Shown one piece after another: positions 50,250-59,821 of a DNA stretch of 64,000 nucleotides. How positions within the stretch are numbered: position 1 is the first letter of the stretch; each line of letters opens with the position of its first letter. Made by a program: the position numbers and the translations under genes. Below the pieces are notes generated by a model that searched no databases, had not been told where the DNA came from, and was given only the letters and a program-made list of their open reading frames with translations. The stretch comes from Nocardia vinacea NBRC 16497 (GTDB taxonomy: Bacteria; Actinomycetota; Actinomycetes; Mycobacteriales; Mycobacteriaceae): assembly GCF_000308835.1 (NCBI RefSeq), contig NZ_BAGN01000115.1, positions 48,887 through 112,886 on the forward strand. The letters are read 5' to 3'.

Positions 50250-53200
50250 CTAGTAATCGACTTGTAAACCGATGCGGTTGTGCACGGCGGTGATCCACTC
50301 TCGGCATCCGCAGCGGCGGGCGAGCCGTTCCGCGGCGGCGTAGTGCTCAGCTGCCTGGGCGGGTTTGCCGAGCAGCGCCGCGAGGTCGCCGAGCACGGTG
50401 TCGACCGGTCCCACGGCGTGTGCGCCGGTGTCCGCGCCGGCGATCTGACCGGTGTAGATGCGGAGCTGCTGGTACACCTGTGCTGCCTCGGTGCGCTGTT
50501 CGAGAGCCGTGACGGCCATACCGCGCACGGTGAGGAAGAGCGAACGGAAGAAGTCGGCACGCAGCGGGCGCCGGGCCCGCGTCGCTGCTCGTGCGCCATC
50601 CCGGTCACCGGTCGCCAGCAGTGCCAATGCGAGCGGGTCGACGACGAGGTCGTCGCCGGAAGTTGCGAGCTGCGTGAACATTTCAGTGAAAAGAGGCGCG
50701 AATTCGCCGACCCGGCCTTGCGTGAGACGAATGGTCACGAGTGCGATCAGAAGGTTGCCGTCCGAATCGAAGACTTTGTGGCGCAAGAATAATTCGTGCG
50801 CCTGCTGATAATGCTGTTCTGCCGCTTCGAGATTCCCGGTCAGGTGGGCGATCATCGCACGGCCCATGGTGTTCGCGGCTTGGGCCTGGCGCCACTGGTA
50901 GCGGTCGGCCAACACCGTCGCGGCCGCGAGTTCGGTATTCGCGCGGTCGATGTCGCCGCGGGCTGCGGCCACTTGGAATGCGGCGTTACGGCCGATCAGC
51001 GCGAAGGCGGGAAGATCGTTGTCCTCGCCGAGGCGGATCAACTCGGTGGCGAGCCGGTCACGATCGGCGAGCGGAATCGACGTGTCGTACACCGAAGTCC
51101 GCGCCTGCAATGCCAGCCCGAGCAGTACAGGATCGCGCAGTTCACGTGCCAGCGCTTCGGCTTCCTCGGCCGCCTCGCGTGCTCGTTCGTGCAGCTCTCC
51201 GCCGATCTCGCGGACCAGCGCCACGAGGAGCCGGCAGCGTGCCTGGGGTGTGAGCCCGGGTGTGCGCAGGGCCTCGTCGATGGAGGCGACCGCCCGCTGG
51301 TCGACCGATCCGTATGCGCGGTTCAGCCAGGGCGTCGGCGTGTCCCATGCGGTGAGCGCCCCGACGAGCAGTTCAAGCGTGTTGGCCGACGACACCGCCC
51401 GGTCGCGTGCGTCGCGAGCCGGCATGCCGGCGCCGGCGGCGAGGTGGCTCCTGCTCATGCGGGAGAGCGCGGCGACCCGCTCGGCCGTGGTGTCCGCGCC
51501 GGTGATCCGTTCGAGCGCGGTGACGGCGCGGTCGTAGCTTTCGGCCGCGATGTCGTGGGCGAATCGGCGTTCGGCCTGTTCACCCGCCGCGAGGGCGTAG
51601 TCGGCGGCACGTCGTGCCGTTGCCGCGGTAAGCGCCTCCCCGAAATGGTGCGCGAGCGCCGACAGGTCCTCCGGCCGGGCCCGCTCGATCGACTCGGCGA
51701 TGCGCAGATGCCAGCGGCGTCGCCGTATGCGGGACAGGTCACCGAGCAGGGTGTCGCGGACGAGCGCGTGGGTGAAGCGCGCGTGGTCGGGACCTGGTTC
51801 CTCGAGCAGCCCGGCGAGCACGCCCGCCTCCATGGCATCGAGGACCGTGTCCTCGTCGACTTCGGCCGCGCCGATCAGCACGTCGATATCGAATTCGCGC
51901 CCGATCACCGCCGCGAGACGCAGGACCGACACGCTGATTTCGGGTAGCCGTGCGAAGCGCCGGCGCAGCACGTCGCGGACGCCTTCGGGTACCTCGGAAG
52001 TCGCCACGAGCGCGCCCTCACTGGCAAGTAGACGAGCACTTTCGGTGAGATAGAAGGGATTTCCGTCGGTGCGTTCGGCCAGTGCCGCGATCGTGGCCTG
52101 ATCGGGATCGTGTCCGGACACCGACCGGATGAGGACCGCCGCATCGTCGTAACCCAGGCCGCGCAGGCGTATCCGGGCTGCGGTCGCGGTGGCGAGCGAG
52201 GCGAGCGCGTCTTCCAAAGGCATCCCGATCTCGTCGGGACGGTAGGCGATCACGATCAGGATCGAGGCCGTTTTCGCCACGCTGCCGAGCAGGCCTACCG
52301 TCTCGGAGTCGCCGCGGTGCAGGTCGTCGAGAAACACCGCGAGCGGTTGCTGCCGTGCCGCGTCGTCCAGGTACGCACCGACAGCGCGATGCAGCTGGAA
52401 CCGCCCGACCGCGGCATCGGCGCCGAACTCGCGGCGCCGGTCGGCGAGTAGGGGCTCCAGCGGCTCGGCGTATTTGCCGGGATCGACCGTGCCCGCGAGC
52501 TCGCGCAGAGCTTCCACCCACGCCCACGCCGGTGGTGCGCCGTCCTCCTCGGGACAGCGGCCCGTGACCACGCACCAGCCGCCGGCCGCCAGCTCGGCCC
52601 GAAACCGCTGCAGCAAAAGGGATTTGCCACTGCCGGCTTCCCCGATCACAGCCGCGACACGAGGTGCGCCGCCCGCTCGCGCCGCCCGCCGCAGCTCATC
52701 CAGTTCCCTTGTCCGGCCGACGAATTCGGAATGCAACGGGGCCGGCTCGGGTGTGGGCGACGGCAGCGAGACCGGTGCGGGTAGATCGATAGGGATGCGT
52801 TGCGCCAGCAAATCGGCCTCGAGCCGCACCAGGGCCGGGCCGGGGTCGATGCCGAGTTGGTCCGCGAGCACCGCACGGGCGGCACGCAACGCGGCGAGCG
52901 CGTCCGCTTGCCGCCCCGCATGGAACCGCGCCAGCGCCGAAATACGCCACGCCTCCTCGCGCAGCGGATGCGTGCTCGTCACCGCATCCGCTTCCGCGGC
53001 AGCGGCCGTCGGGTCACCGAGTTCGACCAGTGTCGCGGCCAGTCGCTCGCGCGCGGCAAGGCGCAGTTCCTCGAGCCGGTTCGCCTCGGGCTGCGCCCAC
53101 GATTCGTCGCTGAACTCGGCGAATGCCGGGCCGTGCCATCGGCCGAGTGCCTGTTCGAGACTGCGTCGTCGTCCTGCGGGATCTGTTGGCGCGCTGCGTA

Positions 53201-53534
53201 GTTCGGCCTCGAACAGCCAGGCGTCCACCGCCTCCGTGGCGAGCCGCAACGCGTATCCCGGTGCCTGGCTCACCAGCACGGTGGCCGGCGAGCGGGGCAG
53301 CCGATCCGGTTCGAGGAGCTTGCGCAAGTGCGAAATGTAGGCCTGCAACGCGCCGAGTGCGCGCGGCGGCGGCTCACCGCGCCAGAGATCGTCGATCAGC
53401 CGGTCGATCGGCACGACCGCGCCGCGGGCCACCACCAGAAGGGCGAGCACGCCGCGCTGGCGTGGGCCGCCGAGATCGACGCTGCCGCGCTCGGTCTGCG
53501 CGGCCAGCGAGCCGAGCACCTGAATCCGCACCAT
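50250..53534 (-). CDS. SARP/BTAD-type AAA transcriptional regulator, 1094 aa
   Basis: A large regulator. Residues 1-95 form an OmpR-like winged helix (RIQVLGSLAAQTERGSVDLG, ALLVVARGAVVPIDRLIDDL). Residues 100-245 form the bacterial transcriptional activation (BTAD) helical domain. Residues 270-600 form an AAA_16 NTPase with Walker A AAVIGEAGSGKSLLLQ and Walker B LAVFLDDLHRGD. The rest is about ten TPR-like helices. Such SARP-STAND proteins activate secondary-metabolite clusters or stress genes. It is divergent from the hemerythrin gene, which it may regulate. The unusual C-terminal REWITAVHNRIGLQVDY is complete. Confidence 0.92.
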   Translation of the reverse strand: MVRIQVLGSLAAQTERGSVDLGGPRQRGVLALLVVARGAVVPIDRLIDDLWRGEPPPRALGALQAYISHLRKLLEPDRLPRSPATVLVSQAPGYALRLATEAVDAWLFEAELRSAPTDPAGRRRSLEQALGRWHGPAFAEFSDESWAQPEANRLEELRLAARERLAATLVELGDPTAAAAEADAVTSTHPLREEAWRISALARFHAGRQADALAALRAARAVLADQLGIDPGPALVRLEADLLAQRIPIDLPAPVSLPSPTPEPAPLHSEFVGRTRELDELRRAARAGGAPRVAAVIGEAGSGKSLLLQRFRAELAAGGWCVVTGRCPEEDGAPPAWAWVEALRELAGTVDPGKYAEPLEPLLADRRREFGADAAVGRFQLHRAVGAYLDDAARQQPLAVFLDDLHRGDSETVGLLGSVAKTASILIVIAYRPDEIGMPLEDALASLATATAARIRLRGLGYDDAAVLIRSVSGHDPDQATIAALAERTDGNPFYLTESARLLASEGALVATSEVPEGVRDVLRRRFARLPEISVSVLRLAAVIGREFDIDVLIGAAEVDEDTVLDAMEAGVLAGLLEEPGPDHARFTHALVRDTLLGDLSRIRRRRWHLRIAESIERARPEDLSALAHHFGEALTAATARRAADYALAAGEQAERRFAHDIAAESYDRAVTALERITGADTTAERVAALSRMSRSHLAAGAGMPARDARDRAVSSANTLELLVGALTAWDTPTPWLNRAYGSVDQRAVASIDEALRTPGLTPQARCRLLVALVREIGGELHERAREAAEEAEALARELRDPVLLGLALQARTSVYDTSIPLADRDRLATELIRLGEDNDLPAFALIGRNAAFQVAAARGDIDRANTELAAATVLADRYQWRQAQAANTMGRAMIAHLTGNLEAAEQHYQQAHELFLRHKVFDSDGNLLIALVTIRLTQGRVGEFAPLFTEMFTQLATSGDDLVVDPLALALLATGDRDGARAATRARRPLRADFFRSLFLTVRGMAVTALEQRTEAAQVYQQLRIYTGQIAGADTGAHAVGPVDTVLGDLAALLGKPAQAAEHYAAAERLARRCGCREWITAVHNRIGLQVDY

Positions 53535-53590
53535 GACCGGCCAAGTCTATTGCAAGTGCGCTACAAGCGGATCGACAGACAGTGAGAACC

Positions 53591-54265
53591 ATGAACATCG
53601 CGACCCAGACCACCGAACGCCCAGATACCACCGACATGGTGCTCGTCCACCGCGCCTTCCGCCGCCATTTCGACGCGCTGCCCGGCCTGGTCGGCGGTGT
53701 CGCCGACGGTGACACCGCCCGCGCGGGCCGCATCGTCGAGTTCCTCACCGAACTCGATACCGGCCTGCATCACCACCATGCCGCAGAGGACGAGCTGATG
53801 TGGCCACTGCTGCTCGAGCGGGCGAAGACCGATGGCGCACTGATCCTGCGGATGGAGGAACAGCACGAGCGGATCGCCGAACTGATCGACCGCGCGGCTC
53901 GGCAGGCCGAGGAATTCGCCGCATCGGCGCATCCGGAGGTGCGCGGGCGTCTCGCCGCCACACTGTCAGCGCTCGCCGCCGCTCTCGACGAGCATATGGC
54001 TGAGGAGGAGGCGCTCATCCTGCCGCTCGTCGGACGCGTCATGACCGCCCGCGAATGGGGGGCGCTCGGCGAACGGGGACGCGCCGCCGTGCCCAAGGAC
54101 CGGCAGTTGATCTTCCTCGGCTTCATCCTGCAAGGCGTACCGCACGCCGAACGCCGAAAGTTCCTCGCCGACATGCCGTTCGCCGCCAGACTGGCGTGGC
54201 GCCTGCTCGGCCGCCGCGCCTTCGCCAAGGAGTACCGCTCGGTCTATGGGACAGATCCCGAATAG
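53591..54265 (+). CDS. hemerythrin-HHE domain protein
   Basis: A 224-residue four-helix bundle. The iron-binding His and acidic residues are seen in MVLVHRAFRRHFDALPG, GLHHHHAAEDELMWPLL, MEEQHERIAELI and LDEHMAEEEALILPLV. Such proteins in mycobacteria bind di-iron and sense or handle oxygen, nitric oxide or peroxide. A GTG three codons upstream (53582) is possible; ATG 53591 was chosen. It is divergent from the SARP regulator with only about 56 bases between. Confidence 0.88.
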   Translation: MNIATQTTERPDTTDMVLVHRAFRRHFDALPGLVGGVADGDTARAGRIVEFLTELDTGLHHHHAAEDELMWPLLLERAKTDGALILRMEEQHERIAELIDRAARQAEEFAASAHPEVRGRLAATLSALAAALDEHMAEEEALILPLVGRVMTAREWGALGERGRAAVPKDRQLIFLGFILQGVPHAERRKFLADMPFAARLAWRLLGRRAFAKEYRSVYGTDPE

Positions 54266-54324
54266 ACGTTCGCGCATACCGGGCCCCAGTCGCATGGTCC
54301 GCGACGCTGTCGCGGCCGCCTACC

Positions 54325-54522
54325 TCACCTGCAGTCGAGCCAGGGGGCGTCCAAGCGGATCCCGTTGGTTGACAACGCGTTCTCTGCACTGGTGGTCGGC
54401 TGGCCAGCGGCCGTGAGTACCTCGCGGAGATAAAGCTCTCCGGTGGTGAGAGGTTCGCCGCCGTGCAGCTGCACTACCAGAGGCCGACCGCTGAATAGCT
54501 GGGGTAGCCGGACGATGTCGTC
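54325..54522 (-). pseudogene. fragment of a radical SAM protein
   Basis: The peptide VVQLHGGEPLTTGELYLREV and LSTNGIRLDAPWLD match the middle of radical SAM enzymes (the GGEP motif and the TNG strand) of the kind that mature peptides or sulfatases. The N-terminal CxxxCxxC cluster is missing and the frame upstream is unrelated, so only about 65 residues remain. It abuts the TetR fragment in another frame. Confidence 0.55.
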
Positions 54523-54524
54523 GA

Positions 54525-54728
54525 CACCGGCATATCGAGCAGGGTGGCAGCCACGTAATTCTCCAGGATCAGATCGCGCATGGATGGCCTTTCGGGCAGG
54601 CCGGTAAGCAGTGGGTACAAGTCGGCGATGAAATGCAGCACGCTGTGGAATACGTCTGTGTCGGAGGCGATTTCGCCTCGTTCGCATGAGCGCTCCAGTT
54701 CGTCCATGAGCAGAATGAACACCGGGTG
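54525..54728 (-). pseudogene. C-terminal fragment of a TetR-family regulator
   Basis: HPVFILLMDELERSCERGEI, SDTDVFHSVLHFIADLYPLL and SMRDLILENYVAATLL look like the ligand-binding C-terminal helices of a TetR repressor. No DNA-binding domain precedes it in frame; the HTH remnant upstream belongs to a different family. The piece is open but headless. Confidence 0.5.
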
Positions 54729-54883
54729 AGCGCTCCGGTCTCGATTACTGCGGTCTCGAGGATGCCGTACCGCGTGGCCTGGTGCGCGGTGGAGGCACTG
54801 TCGTTGTAAGTCAAGATCAGTTCCTTGACCGTCGCGGCGGTGAGTCGCCGCTCGATATTGCGGGGCACGCTGGGCTGCGTCAC
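54729..54883 (-). pseudogene. headless/tailless fragment with resolvase-like helix-turn-helix
   Basis: From GTG 54883 (preceded by AAAGGCAGG) the frame encodes VTQPSVPRNIERRLTAATVK and ELILTYNDSASTAHQATRYG, similar to the C-terminal HTH of serine recombinases and related mobile-element proteins. It then runs into the TetR fragment in another frame. Together with the two neighbouring pieces it marks a recombination scar. Confidence 0.45.
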
Positions 54884-54903
54884 GGCTGGCCTGCCTTTTC
54901 GTG

Positions 54904-56091
54904 TCATGTGTGGGTGCCGCCCCGAACCCAGTCGGACCAGGGGATGCTCCAATCGCCGTTCTGCCAGATGTCGAGGGGGTCGCCGCCGGTGTTGCGGACT
55001 TCGACGACGTCGCCGGGGATGACGTAGTCGTAGAACCATGCGGCATCGTTGGGGGAGATGTTCAGGCAGCCGTGTGAGACGTTGGTGTTGCCTTGGGCCC
55101 ACATCGTTGCGGCGAGTTCGTGCACGAAGATTCCGTCGTGGCTGATGCGGACCGCGTGGTTGATGCTGGTGCGGTAGCCGCCGGAGTTGGTCGGCAGGCC
55201 GTAGCTGGCGGAGTCCATGATCACCGGGTCGTTTCGGTCCAGCACGGTGTAGATGCCGGGGCGGGTCCAGAACGACAGATATCTGCCGCCGACGGCCGCG
55301 GTGCCACCCTTGCCCATCGATGTCGGCATGGTGCGCACCAGGTTCCCGTTGTCGAAGACCTCGATCTGTTTGGTGTCATCGTCGGCGATCGCGACGTGCG
55401 CGGGGCCGATGATCACCGACACCCGTTGGTCGCGCAGGCCGTAGCGGCCCTCGCCGAGCGCGACGCCGAAGAGTGCGGCCTCGATCGTGATCCTGGTTCC
55501 CGGTGCGTGATAGTGCTCGGGCCGCCAGTGGGCGTTCTGATCGTCGAGCCAGTACCAGGCACCGGTGACGGCGGGCTGGGTGGTGACCTTCAGGTGACTT
55601 TCCACGGCCGCTCGATCGACGGGTTCGTCGAAGTGGGCGACGAGCACGAAACCCACTCCGTAGGTGTCGTTTTCGGCCAGCTCGACGAGATTGGCGGAGC
55701 GCAGGGAGACGTCGATGAGCTGTTGCGGTCGCACCGTCGTGCAGGTCGTCGTCGCGGTGACGTCGCCGGCTTCGCCTTGCGCCACGGCTTTCGCGGTGTA
55801 GGTGTGTCCGTAGCCGAGTGGTTCGGCGCTGGTCCAGGTTCGATGGTCGGGTGCCGGTGCACCCGGCAGTGGTCTGCCCGTTTCGTCGACCCATTCGACC
55901 GACCGCAGTGTCCCGTCGGTGACCGTGACCGTGCCGGGGCTGCGCGCATCGACGTCGTGGGTGCCGGGTGGAGGATCGAATCGGATTGTGGCGGGTTTGG
56001 GGGGCGCAGGTTCTCGCAGCCCGCATCCGGCCAGGGCGAGGCCACCTGCACCGGCGAAGCTGATCAGTAGCCGACGACGTCCCAATGCCAC
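54904..56091 (-). CDS. lipoprotein L,D-transpeptidase (mycobacterial LdtMt2-like)
   Basis: A 395-residue envelope enzyme that makes 3-3 peptidoglycan cross-links. The lipobox LALAGCG lies in a Sec signal starting at GTG 56091. Two Ig-like domains follow (about 45-220: TVTDGTLRSVEWVDETGRPL and the WYWLDDQNAHWRPEHYH element). The YkuD catalytic domain contains VRISHDGIFVHELAATMW and the nucleophile motif NVSHGCLNISP, then DVVEVRNTGGDPLD. Length and order match mycolata Ldt proteins. GGGAG precedes the GTG. The upstream gap to the methyltransferase (224 bases) shows no gene. Confidence 0.93.
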   Translation of the reverse strand: MALGRRRLLISFAGAGGLALAGCGLREPAPPKPATIRFDPPPGTHDVDARSPGTVTVTDGTLRSVEWVDETGRPLPGAPAPDHRTWTSAEPLGYGHTYTAKAVAQGEAGDVTATTTCTTVRPQQLIDVSLRSANLVELAENDTYGVGFVLVAHFDEPVDRAAVESHLKVTTQPAVTGAWYWLDDQNAHWRPEHYHAPGTRITIEAALFGVALGEGRYGLRDQRVSVIIGPAHVAIADDDTKQIEVFDNGNLVRTMPTSMGKGGTAAVGGRYLSFWTRPGIYTVLDRNDPVIMDSASYGLPTNSGGYRTSINHAVRISHDGIFVHELAATMWAQGNTNVSHGCLNISPNDAAWFYDYVIPGDVVEVRNTGGDPLDIWQNGDWSIPWSDWVRGGTHT

Positions 56092-56315
56092 CGTATTTCT
56101 CCCTTCGTTGGGTGCAGCAGGGCCGACCTCTGTCCGCCAGCATGTGGTAGCTAGGCACTTGCTGAGATGCCAACGAGCGGTATCGCCACCGATCCGTCGC
56201 ACAACCGACACCGTTCCGCGATTGATCCGGGTTTCGGGCAAGACGGTCATGGGCGGTCTGCAGGCCCCGGACGGTCACAAGGTCCGTTGGTGCGAAGCGG
56301 CAGCTGAAAACCGGC

Positions 56316-57182
56316 TCAGGGCCGTACGACGGTGACCAGATTGATCAATGACTGCTGGGCAGCCGGAGTGTGGCCGAGGTCGCGGATGTAGTCGTTGAGG
56401 TAAATCCGCTCGCCGGTCCAACCGCGGTCGGCGAACCACTCGGTGGCCTCAGCGCGGGGGTCGTTGTAGATCAACCGCACCCAGTCCGAGCCCGCGTCGT
56501 CGTGCTCGGCCATCTCGGCGACGGCCTCCGCGGGCAGCGGATCCATCTGCTCGATCGCGACCCGGCTACCGGGCGTGCTGAGCGAGACGATGGCGTCGAA
56601 CAGCTGATCCTGCGCAGCCGACGACAGATAGATCAGCAGACCCTCCACCAGCCACGCTGTCGGCACGGCAGGATCGAAGCCGCTGTCGCACAACGCTTTC
56701 GGCCAGTCCTCACGCAGATCCACCGGTACCTCATGACGCTCGGCGATCGGATCGAGCCCAGCCTGCGCGAGAGTTTCGCGCTTGAACTCCAGCACTGGCG
56801 GTCGGTCCAGCTCATAGACGACGGCGCCTTCGGGCCACGGCAACCGGTACGCGCGGGCGTCCAGACCGGCCGCGAGGATGACCACCTGCCGGATGCCGGC
56901 GGCCGCGGCCGTGTGGAGGTAATCGTCGAAGTACCGGGTGCGGGCGACCTGATGCTGCTGGAACTGAATGCCGAATTCGGGGCTCAGCAACGGATGGGCA
57001 GGCACTCGACCGTCGAGCAGATCGGCCCATTCCCCGCCCGCGGCCCGCACAAAAAGCTCGGCGAACGGGTCCTCCGCAGGCGCATCGGCCGCGCGGCCGC
57101 CCAGCGCGCGAGCCGCCGCGACGAACAACGCCGTAGATCCCACACTGGTATTGATGTCCCAGGAATCTCCATCGGTGCGCAT
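56316..57182 (-). CDS. SAM-dependent methyltransferase, PPM1/LCMT-like (mycobacterial TIGR00027 group)
   Basis: A 288-residue methyltransferase. The N-terminal DSWDINTSVGSTALFVAAAR, the ARTRYFDDY box, the SAM motif VVILAAGLDARAYRLPWP and WLVEGLLIYLSSAAQDQL fit the leucine-carboxyl-methyltransferase-like family expanded in mycobacteria and nocardiae. Some members methylate polyketides or fatty acids, most are uncharacterised. ATG 57182 is the start; longer forms overlap the divergent MFS remnant. Confidence 0.9.
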   Translation of the reverse strand: MRTDGDSWDINTSVGSTALFVAAARALGGRAADAPAEDPFAELFVRAAGGEWADLLDGRVPAHPLLSPEFGIQFQQHQVARTRYFDDYLHTAAAAGIRQVVILAAGLDARAYRLPWPEGAVVYELDRPPVLEFKRETLAQAGLDPIAERHEVPVDLREDWPKALCDSGFDPAVPTAWLVEGLLIYLSSAAQDQLFDAIVSLSTPGSRVAIEQMDPLPAEAVAEMAEHDDAGSDWVRLIYNDPRAEATEWFADRGWTGERIYLNDYIRDLGHTPAAQQSLINLVTVVRP

Positions 57183-57698
57183 ACTCGCCAACGTAGCGAT
57201 CACCGCGGGCATCTGCGAGGGTGCCGGGTGGGTTCCGGTCGTGCTGGCATTGTTCGGGCTCGGCTCTTTCGCCGGTGTGACGCTGACCGGCCGCCACAGC
57301 GACCGTCATCGGTGGCGGATCATCACTGCCGGAACGTGGTCCTGATCGGGGTCTGGGTGCTGGCTGCTCTGACCGCGCACACCCTGATCGGGGTGCTGAT
57401 CATGTCAGCGGTGGCGGGTGCGGGTGCCTTCGGTATCGGATCGACGCTGATCGCGACGATTGTGCAGACCGCCGTCCCAACAGCGCCACGTATCGCCGGC
57501 GCTTTGGCGACCACCGCTTTCAACATCGGTGCCGTTCTCGGCCCCGCCACCGCCGGTCTCGTCGTCAACTGCACCCGTCACACCACCACGGCGCTCTGGT
57601 GCGGCGCAGCCTTCACGGCCACTCCGGCCGGTGTCGTTCTAGTAGGCCGTCGTCTCGTCGCGTGCCCGGTCGAGCAGGTGCGCGCCGATGCACGCTAA
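57183..57698 (+). pseudogene. broken MFS efflux transporter (C-terminal half)
   Basis: The first frame (to 57345) encodes GWVPVVLALFGLGSFAGVTL and TGRHSDRHRWRIITAGT, the mid-protein loop of Cmx/CmrA-like drug exporters. After a one-base shift near 57335 the other frame continues VLIGVWVLAALTAHTLIGVL, FGIGSTLIATIVQTAVPTAP and IGAVLGPATAGLVVN to the stop at 57698. The N-terminal six helices are missing and the remnant begins against the divergent methyltransferase, so a deletion joined them. Confidence 0.75.
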
Positions 57699-57951
57699 CG
57701 CACCGTTGTCGGTGGAAGGTCGGCGACGCATCGAGCGGTGCCGGACTCGCCCGATCGCTCACGTCGCCACCGAGATGGGTGTCTCTCGGCAGCGCGTGCA
57801 AGTGGGGCAACCGATTTCGCCGATATGGGAAAATCGGTTTGCTCGACCGGTCCTCGGCCCCGGCGACCACGCCGAGATCATTCTGTGGATCGAGCAGTTG
57901 CGGCGAGAACGCAAATGGTCGGCGCGAAGGATCGCCGTATCGGGACGGCCA
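57688..57951 (+). pseudogene. N-terminal remnant of an IS481-family transposase
   Basis: The ATG frame gives HANAPLSVEGRRRIERCRTR and PIAHVATEMGVSR, the first HTH of IS481 transposases. One frame later ACKWGNRFRRYGKIGLLDRS continues the second HTH, and the original frame resumes with AEIILWIEQLRRERKWSARR. So two frameshifts lie within 260 bases, and the catalytic DDE domain is gone. No terminal repeats were found. It overlaps the last bases of the MFS remnant. Confidence 0.8.
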
Positions 57952-58344
57952 GCAGTGCGTGTTCGGCGATCTCGAGGTCGACTATGGGGATTTCGAGATG
58001 CGGCATCAGCAGCCGCGGACCCATCGGTCCCCACCACCACCGCAGCCGATGCCTGCTGGTGTCGATCCGCATCGTGTCTCATTCCGCTGCCCCTTAGGTC
58101 GCGATGGTCGAGTCGGCGTGTATCGGAGTGTCGAACACAGCATCTCGCCCGACCGTCCGGCAGCACACTGACTTTCGCCGCTGTGGGGGTGCGAAACACT
58201 CGCGGGCCCCGTTGCCTCGAGTCGGCGGGGCACTGCGCTCGAGACCGGCAGTGTCGAAGGCGACCAGCTGCCAGGGGCTTTCGTCGGTACCCAAGGACAC
58301 TTTCGCTCCGAAACGCCTCGTGATCTGATCGCGTGGGGAACCGA
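57952..58344. other. region without a recognisable gene
   Basis: This 393-base stretch after the IS481 remnant has several broken frames but none that I can assign. A leftward frame just before the acyltransferase stop contains RRFGAKVSLGTDESPWQLVA and FDTAGLERS, and another contains LLMPHLEIPIVDLEIAEHAL; both could be fragments of lost genes. No hairpin stands out. Confidence 0.45.
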
Positions 58345-59766
58345 TCAGACCGGTGCAGGCCGAGATGTTTCGGCCGTGGCGTCGGCAGCTTGCGGTGCGT
58401 ACTCGCCGCCTAGGCGAAGCACGGTGGCGAAGCCTGCGGCGAGGCATTCGGTCAGGGTCGCGAGGTCGGGGATCGCGGCGGTGTCCGCGTTGATCGCGAC
58501 GTAGCAGGTTCCGGCGTGCGAGGTCATTGTCACGTTGACGGCCGTGCCGATGGTGGGGCCGAAAGCGTACATACGGTCGATACGTGCCCCGGCGATATAG
58601 AGGGGTACCGGGGAACCCGGGACGTTGGAGGCGACAAAGTCGACATGCTTGACCATCTCGGTAACCACTCCGACCGGCAACCGGTTGAACACCGCCGCGA
58701 CAGCACCGGACAGCGGTACGGCCGGTTCGCGGCGCCAACCGCTGACCGCAGCGTCCACGGCACGCATCAAGTCTTCGGTCTGGGCGATATCGACCGGCAA
58801 CGCGAAACGAGCGAGCGTGATCCGGTTGCCGCCGATTGGGTCATCGGCCGCCCGAAGGCTGATCGGCATGGTCAGCCGCAGATGGTCGACCCTCGCCCCG
58901 TGTCGGTCGTGATACCCGCGCAGTCCGATGACGACCGCAGTGAGGAAGGCGTCGTTCATCGTGCAGCCCACGGCACGCGCAGCGCGGCGCAATTGCTCGA
59001 CGGGTGTATCCAGCACCGCCAGTCGGCGACCGAGTCTGCGTTCGATCATCACTGGCGACAGCGTCGCGGTAACGGGCTTGGCCAGACGGACCAGCGAGGT
59101 CGCGAGCGCGGCGCTGTTGCGTACCGCCCGCGTGGGATGCGTGAGGGCTCGCCACGCGGTCTGTGGCGTCGCCCGGATACCGCCGCGAAGGAGATCCGAG
59201 CCAACCGACCAGTTCCATGCCACGATATCGCGCAGTGCGCCGTCATGGTCGTGCTGCGGCTCGGGCGGATGGCCGCGATCGGTGCCCGCACGATCGAAAT
59301 CGAGTAGCGCTGTGGCGATCTGAATGCCGCCGATACCGTCGGTGAGGCTGTGGTGCACTGTCATCACCAGCGCGCATCCCCCACCCGCCAAACCGCTGAG
59401 CAAGGTCGAGCGCCACAGGGCCCGAGCCGGATCGAAGGCGGTCATCGCCTCGGTGCGCGCGAATTCGAGTACCGCGGACATGGTCGCCGGTTCCGGCAGC
59501 GCAACCCGTCGCAGGTGCCAGGACAGGTCGAAGTCGGGATCGAGCGCCCACCTGGGCGGGGCGAGACCGAACGGCACGGTGCTCAGCCGATGCCGCAACC
59601 TCGGCACGAGGCGGGTGCCGCGATCGATCGTCTCCACCAGGCGATCCCAGTCCGGATCGGTATCGAGGATCAGAACCGAGACGATCGTCGAACGCAGGAC
59701 CGGATCCCGCTCCATGTTCCATGAGAACAGGTCCGATTGCGACATGTGGGATTCGCGGTGGCCCAT
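58345..59766 (-). CDS. wax ester synthase/diacylglycerol acyltransferase (WS/DGAT)
   Basis: A 473-residue acyltransferase of the Tgs family that makes storage triacylglycerol or wax esters from acyl-CoA. The catalytic MTVHHSLTDGIGGIQIATAL (HHxxxDG) is intact, and the second half carries TMNDAFLTAVVIGLRGYH, VSNVPGS-type FVASNVPGSPVPLYIAGARI and the final GPTIGTAVNVTMTSHAG. ATG 59766 and ATG 59745 are both possible. It is an expected partner of the FadD gene 500 bases away, which would supply acyl-CoA. Confidence 0.92.
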   Translation of the reverse strand: MGHRESHMSQSDLFSWNMERDPVLRSTIVSVLILDTDPDWDRLVETIDRGTRLVPRLRHRLSTVPFGLAPPRWALDPDFDLSWHLRRVALPEPATMSAVLEFARTEAMTAFDPARALWRSTLLSGLAGGGCALVMTVHHSLTDGIGGIQIATALLDFDRAGTDRGHPPEPQHDHDGALRDIVAWNWSVGSDLLRGGIRATPQTAWRALTHPTRAVRNSAALATSLVRLAKPVTATLSPVMIERRLGRRLAVLDTPVEQLRRAARAVGCTMNDAFLTAVVIGLRGYHDRHGARVDHLRLTMPISLRAADDPIGGNRITLARFALPVDIAQTEDLMRAVDAAVSGWRREPAVPLSGAVAAVFNRLPVGVVTEMVKHVDFVASNVPGSPVPLYIAGARIDRMYAFGPTIGTAVNVTMTSHAGTCYVAINADTAAIPDLATLTECLAAGFATVLRLGGEYAPQAADATAETSRPAPV

Positions 59767-59821
59767 CGCCTGCTGCCTTCGTCTTCGCCGTTATACGTTG
59801 TACCGCTTCACTTGTGCTTCC

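Noticed and set aside
57990..58100. Minus-strand peptide VVVGTDGSAAADAA that resembles a universal stress protein start
   Set aside because: The resemblance covers only a few residues in a low-complexity frame and is not followed by any Usp motif.
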